DNA from: Metabacillus lacus
GTDB taxonomy: Bacteria; Bacillota; Bacilli; Bacillales; Bacillaceae
Direction: 5' to 3'
Length of the DNA: 64,000 nt
Assembly: GCF_009674805.1 (NCBI RefSeq)
Contig: NZ_WKKI01000001.1
Coordinates: forward strand, 1 to 64,000
The notes beneath the pieces are model-generated. The model was not told the DNA's origin, ran no database searches, and worked only from the letters and a program-made list of their open reading frames with translations. The position numbers were made by a program, and so were the translations under genes. Positions 1-6,309 of this stretch are shown here, piece by piece (within the stretch, counting starts at the first letter, position 1; each line of letters opens with the position of its first letter).

Positions 1-121
1 TAAGGCTTCTAACCGTCGGTGCAACGGGATAGCCTAATCCATAACTAGCGGTTACGCTGGTGTTCTTAGGAATCCCCCACTTCAAACAGCTCGCAAGAGC
101 AGTTAAGTGGCGGGTAGTTCA
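1..121 (+). mobile_element. Right end of an IS200/IS605-family element (partial)
   Basis: After a short reading frame that stops at 32 comes a non-coding stretch with an imperfect hairpin. CCACTT at 77-82 pairs with AAGTGG at 105-110, with further pairing inside. It is followed by GGGTAGTTCA ending at 121. A subterminal hairpin followed by a TTCA-type end is typical of the right end of IS200/IS605 (IS1341-like, tnpB-only) elements in Bacillaceae. In this family the tnpB 3' end and right end also encode the guide (omega/re) RNA, so part of that RNA probably lies here. The rest of the element is outside the window. The family assignment rests on recalled end structure and needs an IS search. 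Confidence 0.6.
3..32 (+). CDS. tnpB: Probable C-terminal end of TnpB (partial)
   Basis: Only nine codons and a stop are in the window; the frame starting at base 3 reads RLLTVGATG then TAG. A terminal LLTVG-type motif placed just before an IS605 right-end hairpin fits the end of IS1341-like TnpB proteins, the RNA-guided nucleases carried by these elements. The nucleolytic RuvC-like domain is not visible, so whether the gene is intact cannot be judged. A neighbouring frame also runs to a stop at about 40, so the frame choice is an inference. Confidence 0.4.
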   Translation, partial: RLLTVGATG

Positions 122-143
122 ATTCTTTCCTTAGTTCATACAA

Positions 144-166
144 ATGATAAGGATTAACCTTATCAT
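144..166. other. Perfect 9-bp inverted repeat
   Basis: ATGATAAGG (144-152) and CCTTATCAT (158-166) form a perfect inverted repeat around ATTAA. It lies between the IS right end and the small ORF at 278. It could be an operator or a weak hairpin. There is no T tract, so it is not a convincing terminator. Confidence 0.4.
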
Positions 167-277
167 GCAGTGTCATGGCGATCCTTTTTTCTTTATGAAA
201 AATCCCAATATTATACTTGGCATACGCTTCATAAAAAGAAGGATATGCTGCACAATAGAGAGGAAAAGGAGTGGAAC

Positions 278-442
278 ATGATGGATGTTAACAATAACGA
301 AAAAGCGATACTGGAACACGCTCTTACAAGTGCCATTCTGAACAGTTCAGATTATGCAGAAATAGAACAGTATCAACTCTTGCTGACTAAATTTAAGACA
401 GCACAAGATGAGGATGGGTTCCGCTACGATTATGACAATTAA
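278..442 (+). CDS. Small acidic hypothetical protein (54 aa)
   Basis: I do not recognise this gene. The start is placed at the first of two adjacent ATG codons (278 and 281) because AAAGGAG lies just upstream at 265-271. The frame can be extended back to 170, but that stretch lacks an SD and reads as unlikely residues. The product is short, hydrophilic and acidic, with a central helical-looking part (KAILEHALTSAIL) and a C-terminus rich in Asp and Tyr. It has no membrane segment or signal peptide. It sits between an IS remnant and thiN, in a place where B. subtilis has rpe directly before thiN. It may be a strain- or genus-specific gene. The good SD supports translation, but no function can be given. 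Confidence 0.55.
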   Translation: MMDVNNNEKAILEHALTSAILNSSDYAEIEQYQLLLTKFKTAQDEDGFRYDYDN

Positions 443-475
443 GCCAGTTCATTCTCTGATCGTATAGGAAAGGTG

Positions 476-508
476 CCGCTTTTCTCACTCTATAAGAGAG
501 GAAGGCGG
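476..508 (+). terminator. Possible weak terminator hairpin after the small ORF
   Basis: CCGC at 476-479 pairs with GCGG at 505-508, and the adjoining TTTTCTC / GAGAGGAA blocks pair imperfectly around a short loop. No run of T follows, so it may act only as a weak terminator or as a 3' stabilising hairpin. Confidence 0.35.
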
Positions 509-605
509 TAATATGATATATCACTGTTCATTATTAAATGTTACATTATAACGAATTGATACATAACATTATTATGTAAACTAGATAGAATATATCTAAG
601 GAGAT

Positions 606-686
606 GGGAGGGACCATGATTGACAAACATATATATTATGGCGGGAGGGACCATGATTGACAAACATATATATTATGGCGGGAGGG
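606..686 (+). repeat. 37-bp perfect tandem duplication over the thiN start
   Basis: The unit at 606-642 is repeated exactly at 643-679 and followed by a partial third copy, GGGAGGG (680-686). Each full unit contains an SD (GGGAGGGA) and a TTG start followed by ACA AAC. The unit is flanked by the 7-bp sequence GGGAGGG, so slippage between short repeats explains its origin. Because 37 is not a multiple of three, the first copy is out of frame with the rest of thiN. Confidence 0.95.
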
Positions 687-712
687 CCATCTTCCTTATT
701 ACCCCCGCTTGA
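620..712 (+). other. Decoy 30-codon ORF created by the duplication
   Basis: Translation from the TTG of the first repeat copy (620) begins exactly like ThiN (MTNIYIMAGG). It then crosses into the second copy in a shifted frame and stops at TGA 710-712. It has its own SD at 606-613 identical to the one used by thiN. It is probably a by-product of the duplication, but if translated it would compete with or lead into thiN translation. Confidence 0.5.
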
Positions 713-1301
713 GACTTATATTGATGAAGAAGCAATCTGGATCGGAGTAGATCGTGGTGTGCTTTATCTTTTGGAAAATGGAATTATCCCTGTACGGGGA
801 TTTGGAGATTTTGATTCCATTACCGAGGCTGAAAGAGAGTATTTACATAATTATGTTCCCCATTTATCCGTTTTTCCTGCTGAGAAAGATACAACAGATA
901 CGGAGCTCGCTCTTCAGTGGGCTGTGAATCAAAACCCGGACAGAATCTACATATTCGGGGCAACTGGAGGAAGACTGGATCATCTGTTTGCAAATGTGCA
1001 GCTGCTATCTTCGGATTTGTATGTTGGGGCTGACATTACTTTAATAGATACTTTAAATGAAGTTTCTGTTCATGTACCGGGCTCATATGAAGCAGAGCTG
1101 CTGGAAAACTTTCCGTATATTTCTTTCGTTCCTATTTCAGCTGAAGTGGAAAACCTGACCCTTGAAGGATTTAAATATCCACTTAAAAATTGTCATATAA
1201 GCATGGGCTCAACACTATGTATTAGTAATGAACTTGTTGCATCAAAAGGTACTTTTTCATTTACTAATGGCATATTAATGATGGTAAGAAGCAGAGATTA
1301 A
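657..1301 (+). CDS. thiN: Thiamine pyrophosphokinase
   Basis: ThiN transfers pyrophosphate from ATP to thiamine, giving thiamine pyrophosphate. The 214-residue protein has the family motifs in order: the N-terminal MAGG strand, GDFDSI (residues 50-55), KDTTDTELAL (77-86) and GATGGRLDH (101-109), which form the nucleotide and metal site. The C-terminal half is the thiamine-binding beta domain. The start is a TTG at 657 preceded by GGGAGGGA at 643-650, matching the family N-terminus. The start region is duplicated upstream (606-642), so two identical SD/TTG units lie in tandem and only the second is in frame. Position before spoVM and rpmB matches B. subtilis. Confidence 0.93.
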   Translation: MTNIYIMAGGPSSLLPPLETYIDEEAIWIGVDRGVLYLLENGIIPVRGFGDFDSITEAEREYLHNYVPHLSVFPAEKDTTDTELALQWAVNQNPDRIYIFGATGGRLDHLFANVQLLSSDLYVGADITLIDTLNEVSVHVPGSYEAELLENFPYISFVPISAEVENLTLEGFKYPLKNCHISMGSTLCISNELVASKGTFSFTNGILMMVRSRD

Positions 1302-1399
1302 TAGCTTGGCTGAAATCAATATTTGCAGTATCCGTCGTACCGGGGCTTCTTTCCAAGGCCCGAACGACTTCAATGATTGATGGGTTGAGGAGGGTAATG

Positions 1400-1480
1400 A
1401 TGAAATTTTATACGATCAAGCTGCCGAAGTTTCTGGGGGGAATTATCAAGGCAATGCTAGGTTCCTTTAAAAAAGAATAA
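1400..1480 (+). CDS. spoVM: Stage V sporulation protein M (26 aa)
   Basis: SpoVM is a tiny amphipathic helix that recognises the convex outer forespore membrane and anchors the SpoIVA basement layer of the spore coat. The 26 codons read MKFYTIKLPKFLGG followed by an IIKAMLGSFKKE tail, nearly the same as the B. subtilis peptide with conservative changes near the C-terminus. GAGGAGGG upstream is the SD. An adjacent ATG at 1397 is in frame, but family length favours 1400. The gene shares a bidirectional terminator with convergent rpmB. It marks the organism as an endospore former. Confidence 0.93.
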   Translation: MKFYTIKLPKFLGGIIKAMLGSFKKE

Positions 1481-1481
1481 G

Positions 1482-1511
1482 AAAAAAGCACCGGAGTTCC
1501 GGTGCTTTTTT
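1482..1511. terminator. Bidirectional terminator between spoVM and rpmB
   Basis: A 14-bp perfect inverted repeat (1482-1495 and 1498-1511) has a GC core, GCACCGGA/TCCGGTGC, flanked by A6 and T6. It can therefore work as an intrinsic terminator for both convergent genes. Confidence 0.9.
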
Positions 1512-1540
1512 CTAGCTCTTGCAAGAGCAGAGTTGTAAGA

Positions 1541-1729
1541 TTAAACGCGTTCAACTTTACCGGATTTCAAAGCGCGAGTTGATACATATACGCGTTTTGG
1601 TTTACCGTCAACTAAAATACGAACTTTTTGAAGGTTTGCACCCCAAGTGCGTTTGTTAGCGTTCATTGCGTGAGAACGAGCATTTCCAGAACGAGTCTTT
1701 CTGCCAGTGATTGCGCATTTACGTGCCAT
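1541..1729 (-). CDS. rpmB: 50S ribosomal protein L28
   Basis: The 62-residue basic protein begins [21 protein letters not shown] and is a typical short Bacillus L28, a late-assembling component of the large ribosomal subunit. It is the only confident minus-strand gene in the window. The SD on that strand is GGAGGG, just before the ATG. It is monocistronic, with a promoter at about 1803-1831 and the shared terminator at 1482-1511. Only one cysteine is seen, so this is not the zinc-ribbon form with paired CXXC motifs. Confidence 0.95.
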   Translation of the reverse strand: MARKCAITGRKTRSGNARSHAMNANKRTWGANLQKVRILVDGKPKRVYVSTRALKSGKVERV

Positions 1730-1802
1730 TTTATTCCCTCCTAACTACAAAACCGTTAACAATTTATAGGTTCATGTGCGTTTCGTCATGAGATACTTTA
1801 AT

Positions 1803-1831
1803 AATTTATCACAACTGCCTGTAGATTTCAA
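1803..1831 (-). promoter_or_regulatory. Candidate SigA promoter of rpmB
   Basis: On the minus strand TTGAAA (plus-strand 1831-1826) is followed after 17 bp by TAAATT (1808-1803), a fair sigma-A match with ideal spacing, about 75 bp upstream of the rpmB start. Confidence 0.5.
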
Positions 1832-1855
1832 TAGTTAGCTTTCAAGAAATTATCC

Positions 1856-1887
1856 TTGACATACATGTTCTGGTTATGATGTATAAT
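1856..1887 (+). promoter_or_regulatory. Candidate promoter for yloU-fakA
   Basis: TTGACA (1856-1861) and TATAAT (1882-1887) are perfect hexamers but are separated by 20 bp, which is long for sigma-A. TATGAT at 1875-1880 is another possible -10. The region is the only plausible promoter between divergent rpmB and yloU. Confidence 0.4.
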
Positions 1888-1995
1888 AATATAGGTGTAA
1901 ATGTCATGAGATATGGCTGTGCAGGCTTTTAAAATAAACAGTACTATAGTAAAATGTCTATAGCCTACGGAATTCATACAAAAGGGGGATTCAGC

Positions 1996-2358
1996 ATGTC
2001 CATCGAACTAAAAACAAAGTACGGACAAATTGATATTTCGAATGATGTCATCGCAACTGTAGCCGGCGGTGCTGCAATAGATTGTTATGGCATTGTTGGA
2101 ATGGCTTCTAAAAACCAAATTAAAGATGGAATTACGGAAATCCTGCGGAGAGAGAATTTCAGCAAGGGTGTTATTGTACGACAGGAAGAGGATGCTATTC
2201 ACATTGATATGTATATTATCGTCAGCTACGGTACAAAAATTTCTGAAGTTGCTCATAATGTTCAGACAAAAGTGAAATATACACTGGATAAAACAGTGGG
2301 ACTAGCAGTAGATTCTGTAAATATTTTTGTACAGGGAGTTCGTGTTACGAACCCGTAG
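1996..2358 (+). CDS. yloU: Asp23/Gls24-family envelope stress protein YloU
   Basis: The 120-residue protein belongs to the Asp23/Gls24 family (DUF322), cytoplasmic proteins linked to envelope stress and often membrane-associated through partners. Conserved parts are the N-terminal TKYGQIDISNDVIATVAGGAA stretch, YGIVGMA, and the C-terminal VNIFVQGVRV. The start at 1996 is chosen over an in-frame ATG at 1954 because AAAGGGGG lies directly upstream and the length equals B. subtilis YloU. It is followed closely by fakA, as is common in Firmicutes. Confidence 0.9.
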   Translation: MSIELKTKYGQIDISNDVIATVAGGAAIDCYGIVGMASKNQIKDGITEILRRENFSKGVIVRQEEDAIHIDMYIIVSYGTKISEVAHNVQTKVKYTLDKTVGLAVDSVNIFVQGVRVTNP

Positions 2359-2374
2359 TAAGGAGGAAAAGTCA

Positions 2375-4042
2375 GTGTCTATTACAAGGTTGAATGGAAA
2401 TCGTTTTGCGGAGATGATTTTGCAGGGTGCCAATCATTTATCCAACAATGCTAAATATGTGGATTCGCTTAACGTGTTTCCGGTTCCGGATGGAGATACA
2501 GGAACGAATATGAACCTGTCTATCACTTCTGGAGCAAAAGAGGTGAAAAACAATGTGTCTGGACACATTGGGAAGGTAGGAACGGCTCTTTCAAGAGGAC
2601 TGTTAATGGGAGCGAGGGGCAACTCAGGAGTTATCCTGTCACAGTTGTTCAGAGGCTTTGCAAAATCGATTGAAAGCAAAGAAACGATTAACAGCAAAGA
2701 GTTTGCAAATGCTTTTCAGGCAGGTGTCAATACGGCCTACAAAGCGGTTATGAAGCCTGTTGAAGGCACGATACTGACTGTTGCAAAGGATGCTGCACGA
2801 AAAGCAGTAGAAGCTGCTCAGAACGAGGAAAATATTATAAAGGTGATGGAGCTGACTTTAAAGGAAGCGAAGGCTTCTTTGGACAGAACACCGGATCTGC
2901 TGCCTGTTTTAAAGGAAGTAGGAGTCGTAGACAGCGGCGGTCAGGGTCTTGTTTATGTTTATGAAGGTTTTCTGGCTGAACTGAAAGGGGAAAAAGTTCC
3001 TGGAGCACCGGTTTCTATGCCTTCATTAAATGACCTTGTCAGTGCTGAACATCACAGAAGCTTAAGCAGCGTCAGCACAGCGGAAATTGAGTTCGGCTAC
3101 TGTACTGAATTTATGGTGAAATTCGAAGAAGATAAACTAACATTTGCCGAGGATGCTTTCCGCAATGAAATTAGTGAATACGGCGATTCTCTTTTGGTGA
3201 TCTCAGATGAAGAGGTCGTTAAGGTGCATATACATGCGGAAGAGCCTGGTAAGGTACTTACATACGCTCAAAAATACGGCAGTTTAATTAATATGAAGAT
3301 TGAAAATATGCGTGAGCAGCATTCTGCTATGCTGGATGAATCCAGAAGCTCAAGCCCTCAGGAATCACCTGAGAAGCGTGAGAAGAAGGAATATGGCATT
3401 ATTACTGTAACAATGGGTTCAGGGATTGCAGAACTTTTCAGGAGCATCGGAGCCCATTCAGTGATTGAAGGTGGCCAGACGATGAATCCGAGTACGGAAG
3501 ATATTGTCCAGGCTATTCGAGATGTTCATGCAAAAAACATTATCATCCTTCCGAATAACTCCAATATTATTATGGCCGCTCAGCAGGCCGCTTCGGTTGT
3601 AGATGAAAATGTAGTTGTTGTTCCAACCAAAACAGTTCCACAGGGAATGGCTGCTCTATTAGCTTTTAATCCTTCTGGAGACATAGGTGAAAACGAAGGG
3701 TTAATGAGTGAGGCACTCTCGCACGTAAAAACGGGACAAATCACTTATGCAGTAAGAGATACACAAATCGATGGGCTCGATATCGAAAAAGATGATTTTA
3801 TGGGAATTAACAATGGCAAAATTGTCATTAAAGACAAAGAGCAGCTTGGCGCAGCTGTAAAGCTTCTGGAGAACATGCTTTCTGAAGACGACGAAATACT
3901 GACGATTCTCCAGGGTGAAGATGTTTCAGATGAAGAGCTGCAAGGGCTTTTAAGTTATATAGAAGAAAATTTTGAAGATGTAGAAGTGGAAACTCACAAA
4001 GGCAAACAACCTTTATATTCTTACATCTTCTCAATAGAGTAA
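2375..4042 (+). CDS. fakA: Fatty acid kinase catalytic subunit FakA (DhaK/DegV-like YloV)
   Basis: FakA phosphorylates fatty acids held by FakB (DegV) proteins, making acyl-phosphates for PlsX/PlsY phospholipid synthesis. The 555-residue protein starts at GTG 2375 after AAGGAGG. An N-terminal DhaL-like nucleotide-binding domain (about 1-200) contains NVFPVPDGDTGTNMN (about 33-47) and ARGNSGVILSQ. A middle linker domain follows, and then a C-terminal DegV-like domain with GGQTMNPSTEDI and PNNSNIIMAA. No FakB is in the window. The length and end (KQPLYSYI) agree with B. subtilis YloV. Ends at an intrinsic terminator. Confidence 0.92.
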   Translation: MSITRLNGNRFAEMILQGANHLSNNAKYVDSLNVFPVPDGDTGTNMNLSITSGAKEVKNNVSGHIGKVGTALSRGLLMGARGNSGVILSQLFRGFAKSIESKETINSKEFANAFQAGVNTAYKAVMKPVEGTILTVAKDAARKAVEAAQNEENIIKVMELTLKEAKASLDRTPDLLPVLKEVGVVDSGGQGLVYVYEGFLAELKGEKVPGAPVSMPSLNDLVSAEHHRSLSSVSTAEIEFGYCTEFMVKFEEDKLTFAEDAFRNEISEYGDSLLVISDEEVVKVHIHAEEPGKVLTYAQKYGSLINMKIENMREQHSAMLDESRSSSPQESPEKREKKEYGIITVTMGSGIAELFRSIGAHSVIEGGQTMNPSTEDIVQAIRDVHAKNIIILPNNSNIIMAAQQAASVVDENVVVVPTKTVPQGMAALLAFNPSGDIGENEGLMSEALSHVKTGQITYAVRDTQIDGLDIEKDDFMGINNGKIVIKDKEQLGAAVKLLENMLSEDDEILTILQGEDVSDEELQGLLSYIEENFEDVEVETHKGKQPLYSYIFSIE

Positions 4043-4044
4043 TC

Positions 4045-4080
4045 GGGAAAAGGAGGGGCTGTGCCCTTCCTTTTCTTTTT
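4045..4080 (+). terminator. Intrinsic terminator of yloU-fakA
   Basis: GGGAAAAGGAGGGGC (4045-4059) pairs with GCCCTTCCTTTTC (4063-4075) around a three-base loop and is followed by T5. It closes the fakA transcript before the repeat array. Confidence 0.8.
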
Positions 4081-4162
4081 GCCGACAGGAAGTCGGACAG
4101 TCATGCGTTGCCATAGGATGTGGCGCTCTTAGCATGATTTCGTTTATGCGGTGCGCTTTTCT
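4081..4162. repeat. Palindromic intergenic sequence, possible separate repeat or degenerate unit
   Basis: CCGACAGGAAGTCGG (4082-4096) is a short hairpin. Beyond it, GTGGCGCTCTTAGCATG...GTTTATGCGGTGCGCTTTTC loosely resembles the right half of the neighbouring repeat units, and both end in a CGCTTTTC-like motif. It may be a decayed copy or a different Bacillaceae intergenic repeat. Nothing coding is apparent. Confidence 0.4.
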
Positions 4163-4165
4163 ACA

Positions 4166-4667
4166 TTGTCCAGCTCCACCGGCTAGGCCTTCGAGGTCAT
4201 AAGCTGTCTTGGCCAAAAGGTCAAAGAACGACCTTCCGTCCAAGCCATCTTATGCTTGTCAGGCCTGAGCAAGCCGGTTCCGCTTTTCGTTATTGTCCAG
4301 CTCCAGGCGCCAGCCCTTCGAGGTCATAAGCCAATCCGGCCTGAAGGTAAAAGAACAACCTTCATTCCGGCTCGTCTTATGCTTGTCAGGGCTGAGCAGG
4401 CGCCTTCCGCTTTTCTTTTTGTCCAGCTTCAGGCGCCAACGGCTCGAGGTCATAAGCTGTCTTTGCCATAAGGGCAAAGAGCGCCCTTCCGTCCAAGCCA
4501 TCTTATGCTTGTCGCCGCTGAGCAGGCGCCTTCCGCTTTTCTTATTGTCCAGCTCCAGGCGCCAGCCCTTCGAGGTCATAAGCCAATCACCTCAAAAAGG
4601 CAAAGTGCGCCTTTTAGAGGTGCTCGTCTTATGCTTGTCAGGGCTGAGCAGGCGCCTTCCGCTTTTC
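4166..4667. repeat. Four tandem copies of a 123-bp palindromic repeat
   Basis: Units begin with TTGTCCAGCT at 4166, 4293, 4419 and 4545, a period of 126-127 bp, and end with TTCCGCTTTTC. Each can fold into a long hairpin: an outer stem (GGCGC or CCGGCT type), a second stem (CCCT/AGGG, CGGC/GCCG or GGCCT/AGGCC), an invariant CATAAG/CTTATG stem and an apical hairpin. Copies 2 and 4 are alike outside the apical arm, and copies 1 and 3 share parts of it. No SD-preceded reading frame is found. It fills most of the fakA-sdaAB gap and resembles palindromic repeats I recall from other Bacillaceae genomes. Confidence 0.92.
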
Positions 4668-4736
4668 TTGATACTCTGCTAAAATAAGATTGGGTTAGTT
4701 TGGGTTTTGATGGCAAGGCAGAGAGGGGGAAATTGT

Positions 4737-5399
4737 GTGAAGTATAGAAGTGTATTTGATATAATTGGTCCGGTCATGATTGGTCCTTCCAGTTCACATA
4801 CTGCAGGCGCAGCCAGGATTGGCAGGGTAGCAAGGAGTTTGTTTGGGAGGGAACCAAAGTGGGCTGCTATTTCATTTTACGGCTCTTTCGCCAAGACATA
4901 CCGCGGACATGGCACAGATATTGCAATTGTCGGCGGCATTATGGATTTTGATACATTTGATGAAAGAATAAAAACGTCCCTTTCCATTGCAAAGGAAAAG
5001 GGCATGAAGATATCGTTTGTGGAAGAAGATGCGGTCACAGACCATCCCAATACGGCAAGGGTGATAATTGGTGATGATCAGGGACAGCTGGAGCTTGTAG
5101 GTATCTCTATAGGCGGGGGCAAAATAGAAATAACAGAGTTGAATGGTTTTGAACTGAAGCTGTCAGGCAATCATCCTGCTATCCTTGTTGTTCACAACGA
5201 TAGATTTGGTGCGATTGCGGCAGTGGCGAATGTACTTGCCAAGTACGCAATTAATATAGGACATATGGAAGTGGCAAGAAAAGAAAAAGGAAAGCTTGCT
5301 CTTATGACCATTGAAGTAGATCAGAATATAGGAACAAATATACTAGATGAGCTGAAAACACTGCCTAATATTCTGCAGGTGACCAAGATAGCTGATTAG
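4737..5399 (+). CDS. sdaAB: L-serine dehydratase, beta subunit
   Basis: With SdaAA this forms the two-subunit iron-sulphur L-serine dehydratase that deaminates serine to pyruvate and ammonia. The 220-residue subunit has the N-terminal MIGPSSSHTAGAARIGR motif of the serine-binding domain and a C-terminal ACT domain (about 148-220: HPAILVVHNDRFGAIAAVAN, then HMEVAR). The start is GTG 4737 preceded by GAGAGGGGGA. An upstream in-frame ATG at 4707 lies outside the conserved N-terminus. sdaAA follows after 19 bp with its own SD. Confidence 0.93.
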   Translation: MKYRSVFDIIGPVMIGPSSSHTAGAARIGRVARSLFGREPKWAAISFYGSFAKTYRGHGTDIAIVGGIMDFDTFDERIKTSLSIAKEKGMKISFVEEDAVTDHPNTARVIIGDDQGQLELVGISIGGGKIEITELNGFELKLSGNHPAILVVHNDRFGAIAAVANVLAKYAINIGHMEVARKEKGKLALMTIEVDQNIGTNILDELKTLPNILQVTKIAD

Positions 5400-5418
5400 T
5401 GTAAAAGGGGAGGATAAC

Positions 5419-6309
5419 ATGTTTCGAAATGTTGCAGAGCTTGTGGATCTTGCAGAAAGCAGAGGAATTAAAATTGCACAGGTCATGCTCGAACAGGAAG
5501 CAGAAGTAACAGGCAGAACAAAGGAGGAGATTTTTGCCCAGATGGACAAAAATCTTCGTGTTATGGAGGATGCCGTCGAGAAGGGGCTTGCGGGTGTAAA
5601 ATCCCATTCAGGCCTCACAGGCGGAGATGCTGTGCTGCTTCAAACTTATATTCAAAAGGGGAATTTTCTTTCCGGAAAACCCATTTTGGATGCTGTCAGC
5701 AAAGCGGTCGCAACAAACGAAGTTAACGCCGCAATGGGAACGATCTGCGCAACTCCCACTGCCGGCTCAGCGGGTGTAGTGCCCGGCACTTTGTTTGCGG
5801 TAAGGGATACATTGAATCCGTCCAGGGAAGAAATGGTCGAATTTTTATTCACATCAGGAGCATTCGGCTTTGTTGTGGCTAACAATGCCTCTATTTCAGG
5901 TGCTGCCGGAGGATGTCAGGCTGAAGTGGGAAGTGCCAGCGGGATGGCTGCGGCAGCGATTGTTGAATTGGCAGGCGGAACGCCAAGCCAGGCAGCTGAG
6001 GCTATGGCGATTACCCTTAAAAACATGCTGGGGCTGGTTTGTGACCCGGTTGCAGGCCTTGTAGAGGTGCCTTGTGTGAAAAGAAATGCAATGGGTGCTG
6101 CCAACGCGATGGTTGCAGCTGATATGGCATTAGCTGGTGTAACCAGCAGAATTCCGTGTGATGAAGTGATTGATGCGATGTTCCGGATAGGGCAGTCTAT
6201 GCCCACCGCATTAAAAGAAACGGCGCAGGGAGGTTTAGCGGCTACGCCAACAGGTCGTGAGCTGGAAGCGAAGATCTTTGGCATATCGCTCAGCAAAGGT
6301 GAACAATAA
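5419..6309 (+). CDS. sdaAA: L-serine dehydratase, alpha (Fe-S) subunit
   Basis: The catalytic subunit carries a 4Fe-4S cluster that acts as Lewis acid in serine dehydration. In the 296 residues the cluster cysteines are seen in CATPTAGSAG (about residue 111) and in the LVCDPVAGLVEVPCVKRN segment (about 212-229). Glycine-rich GAAGGCQAEVGSASGMAAAA is also conserved. The SD AGGGGAGGA lies at the right distance. Its 3' end overlaps recG by 11 bp, so the three genes sdaAB-sdaAA-recG are probably cotranscribed, as in B. subtilis. Confidence 0.94.
   Translation: MFRNVAELVDLAESRGIKIAQVMLEQEAEVTGRTKEEIFAQMDKNLRVMEDAVEKGLAGVKSHSGLTGGDAVLLQTYIQKGNFLSGKPILDAVSKAVATNEVNAAMGTICATPTAGSAGVVPGTLFAVRDTLNPSREEMVEFLFTSGAFGFVVANNASISGAAGGCQAEVGSASGMAAAAIVELAGGTPSQAAEAMAITLKNMLGLVCDPVAGLVEVPCVKRNAMGAANAMVAADMALAGVTSRIPCDEVIDAMFRIGQSMPTALKETAQGGLAATPTGRELEAKIFGISLSKGEQ

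Noticed and set aside
170-277. Longer N-terminus for the small ORF at 278
   Set aside because: No SD near 170, and a strong SD directly precedes 278.
538-600. Promoter for thiN in the AT-rich stretch
   Set aside because: Palindromes such as ACATAA/TTATGT are present, but no -35/-10 pair with acceptable spacing could be settled.
1785-1913. Direct repeat GTCATGAGATA on both sides of the yloU promoter
   Set aside because: Two 11-base copies about 118 bp apart could be chance; no link to a known regulator.
1954-1995. Upstream start for yloU
   Set aside because: The SD AAAGGGGG and the family length both point to ATG 1996.
4166-4667. CRISPR array
   Set aside because: Repeat units are 123 bp with 3-4 bp spacers and internal palindromes; no short direct repeats with unique spacers and no cas genes.
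4256-4687. Open frames on both strands across the repeat array
   Set aside because: They repeat with the 126-bp period, lack SD sequences, and follow from the palindromic repeat rather than from coding.
5343-6296. Minus-strand open frames inside sdaAA and similar frames inside other genes
   Set aside because: They are antisense shadows of strongly conserved plus-strand genes, without SD or family features.
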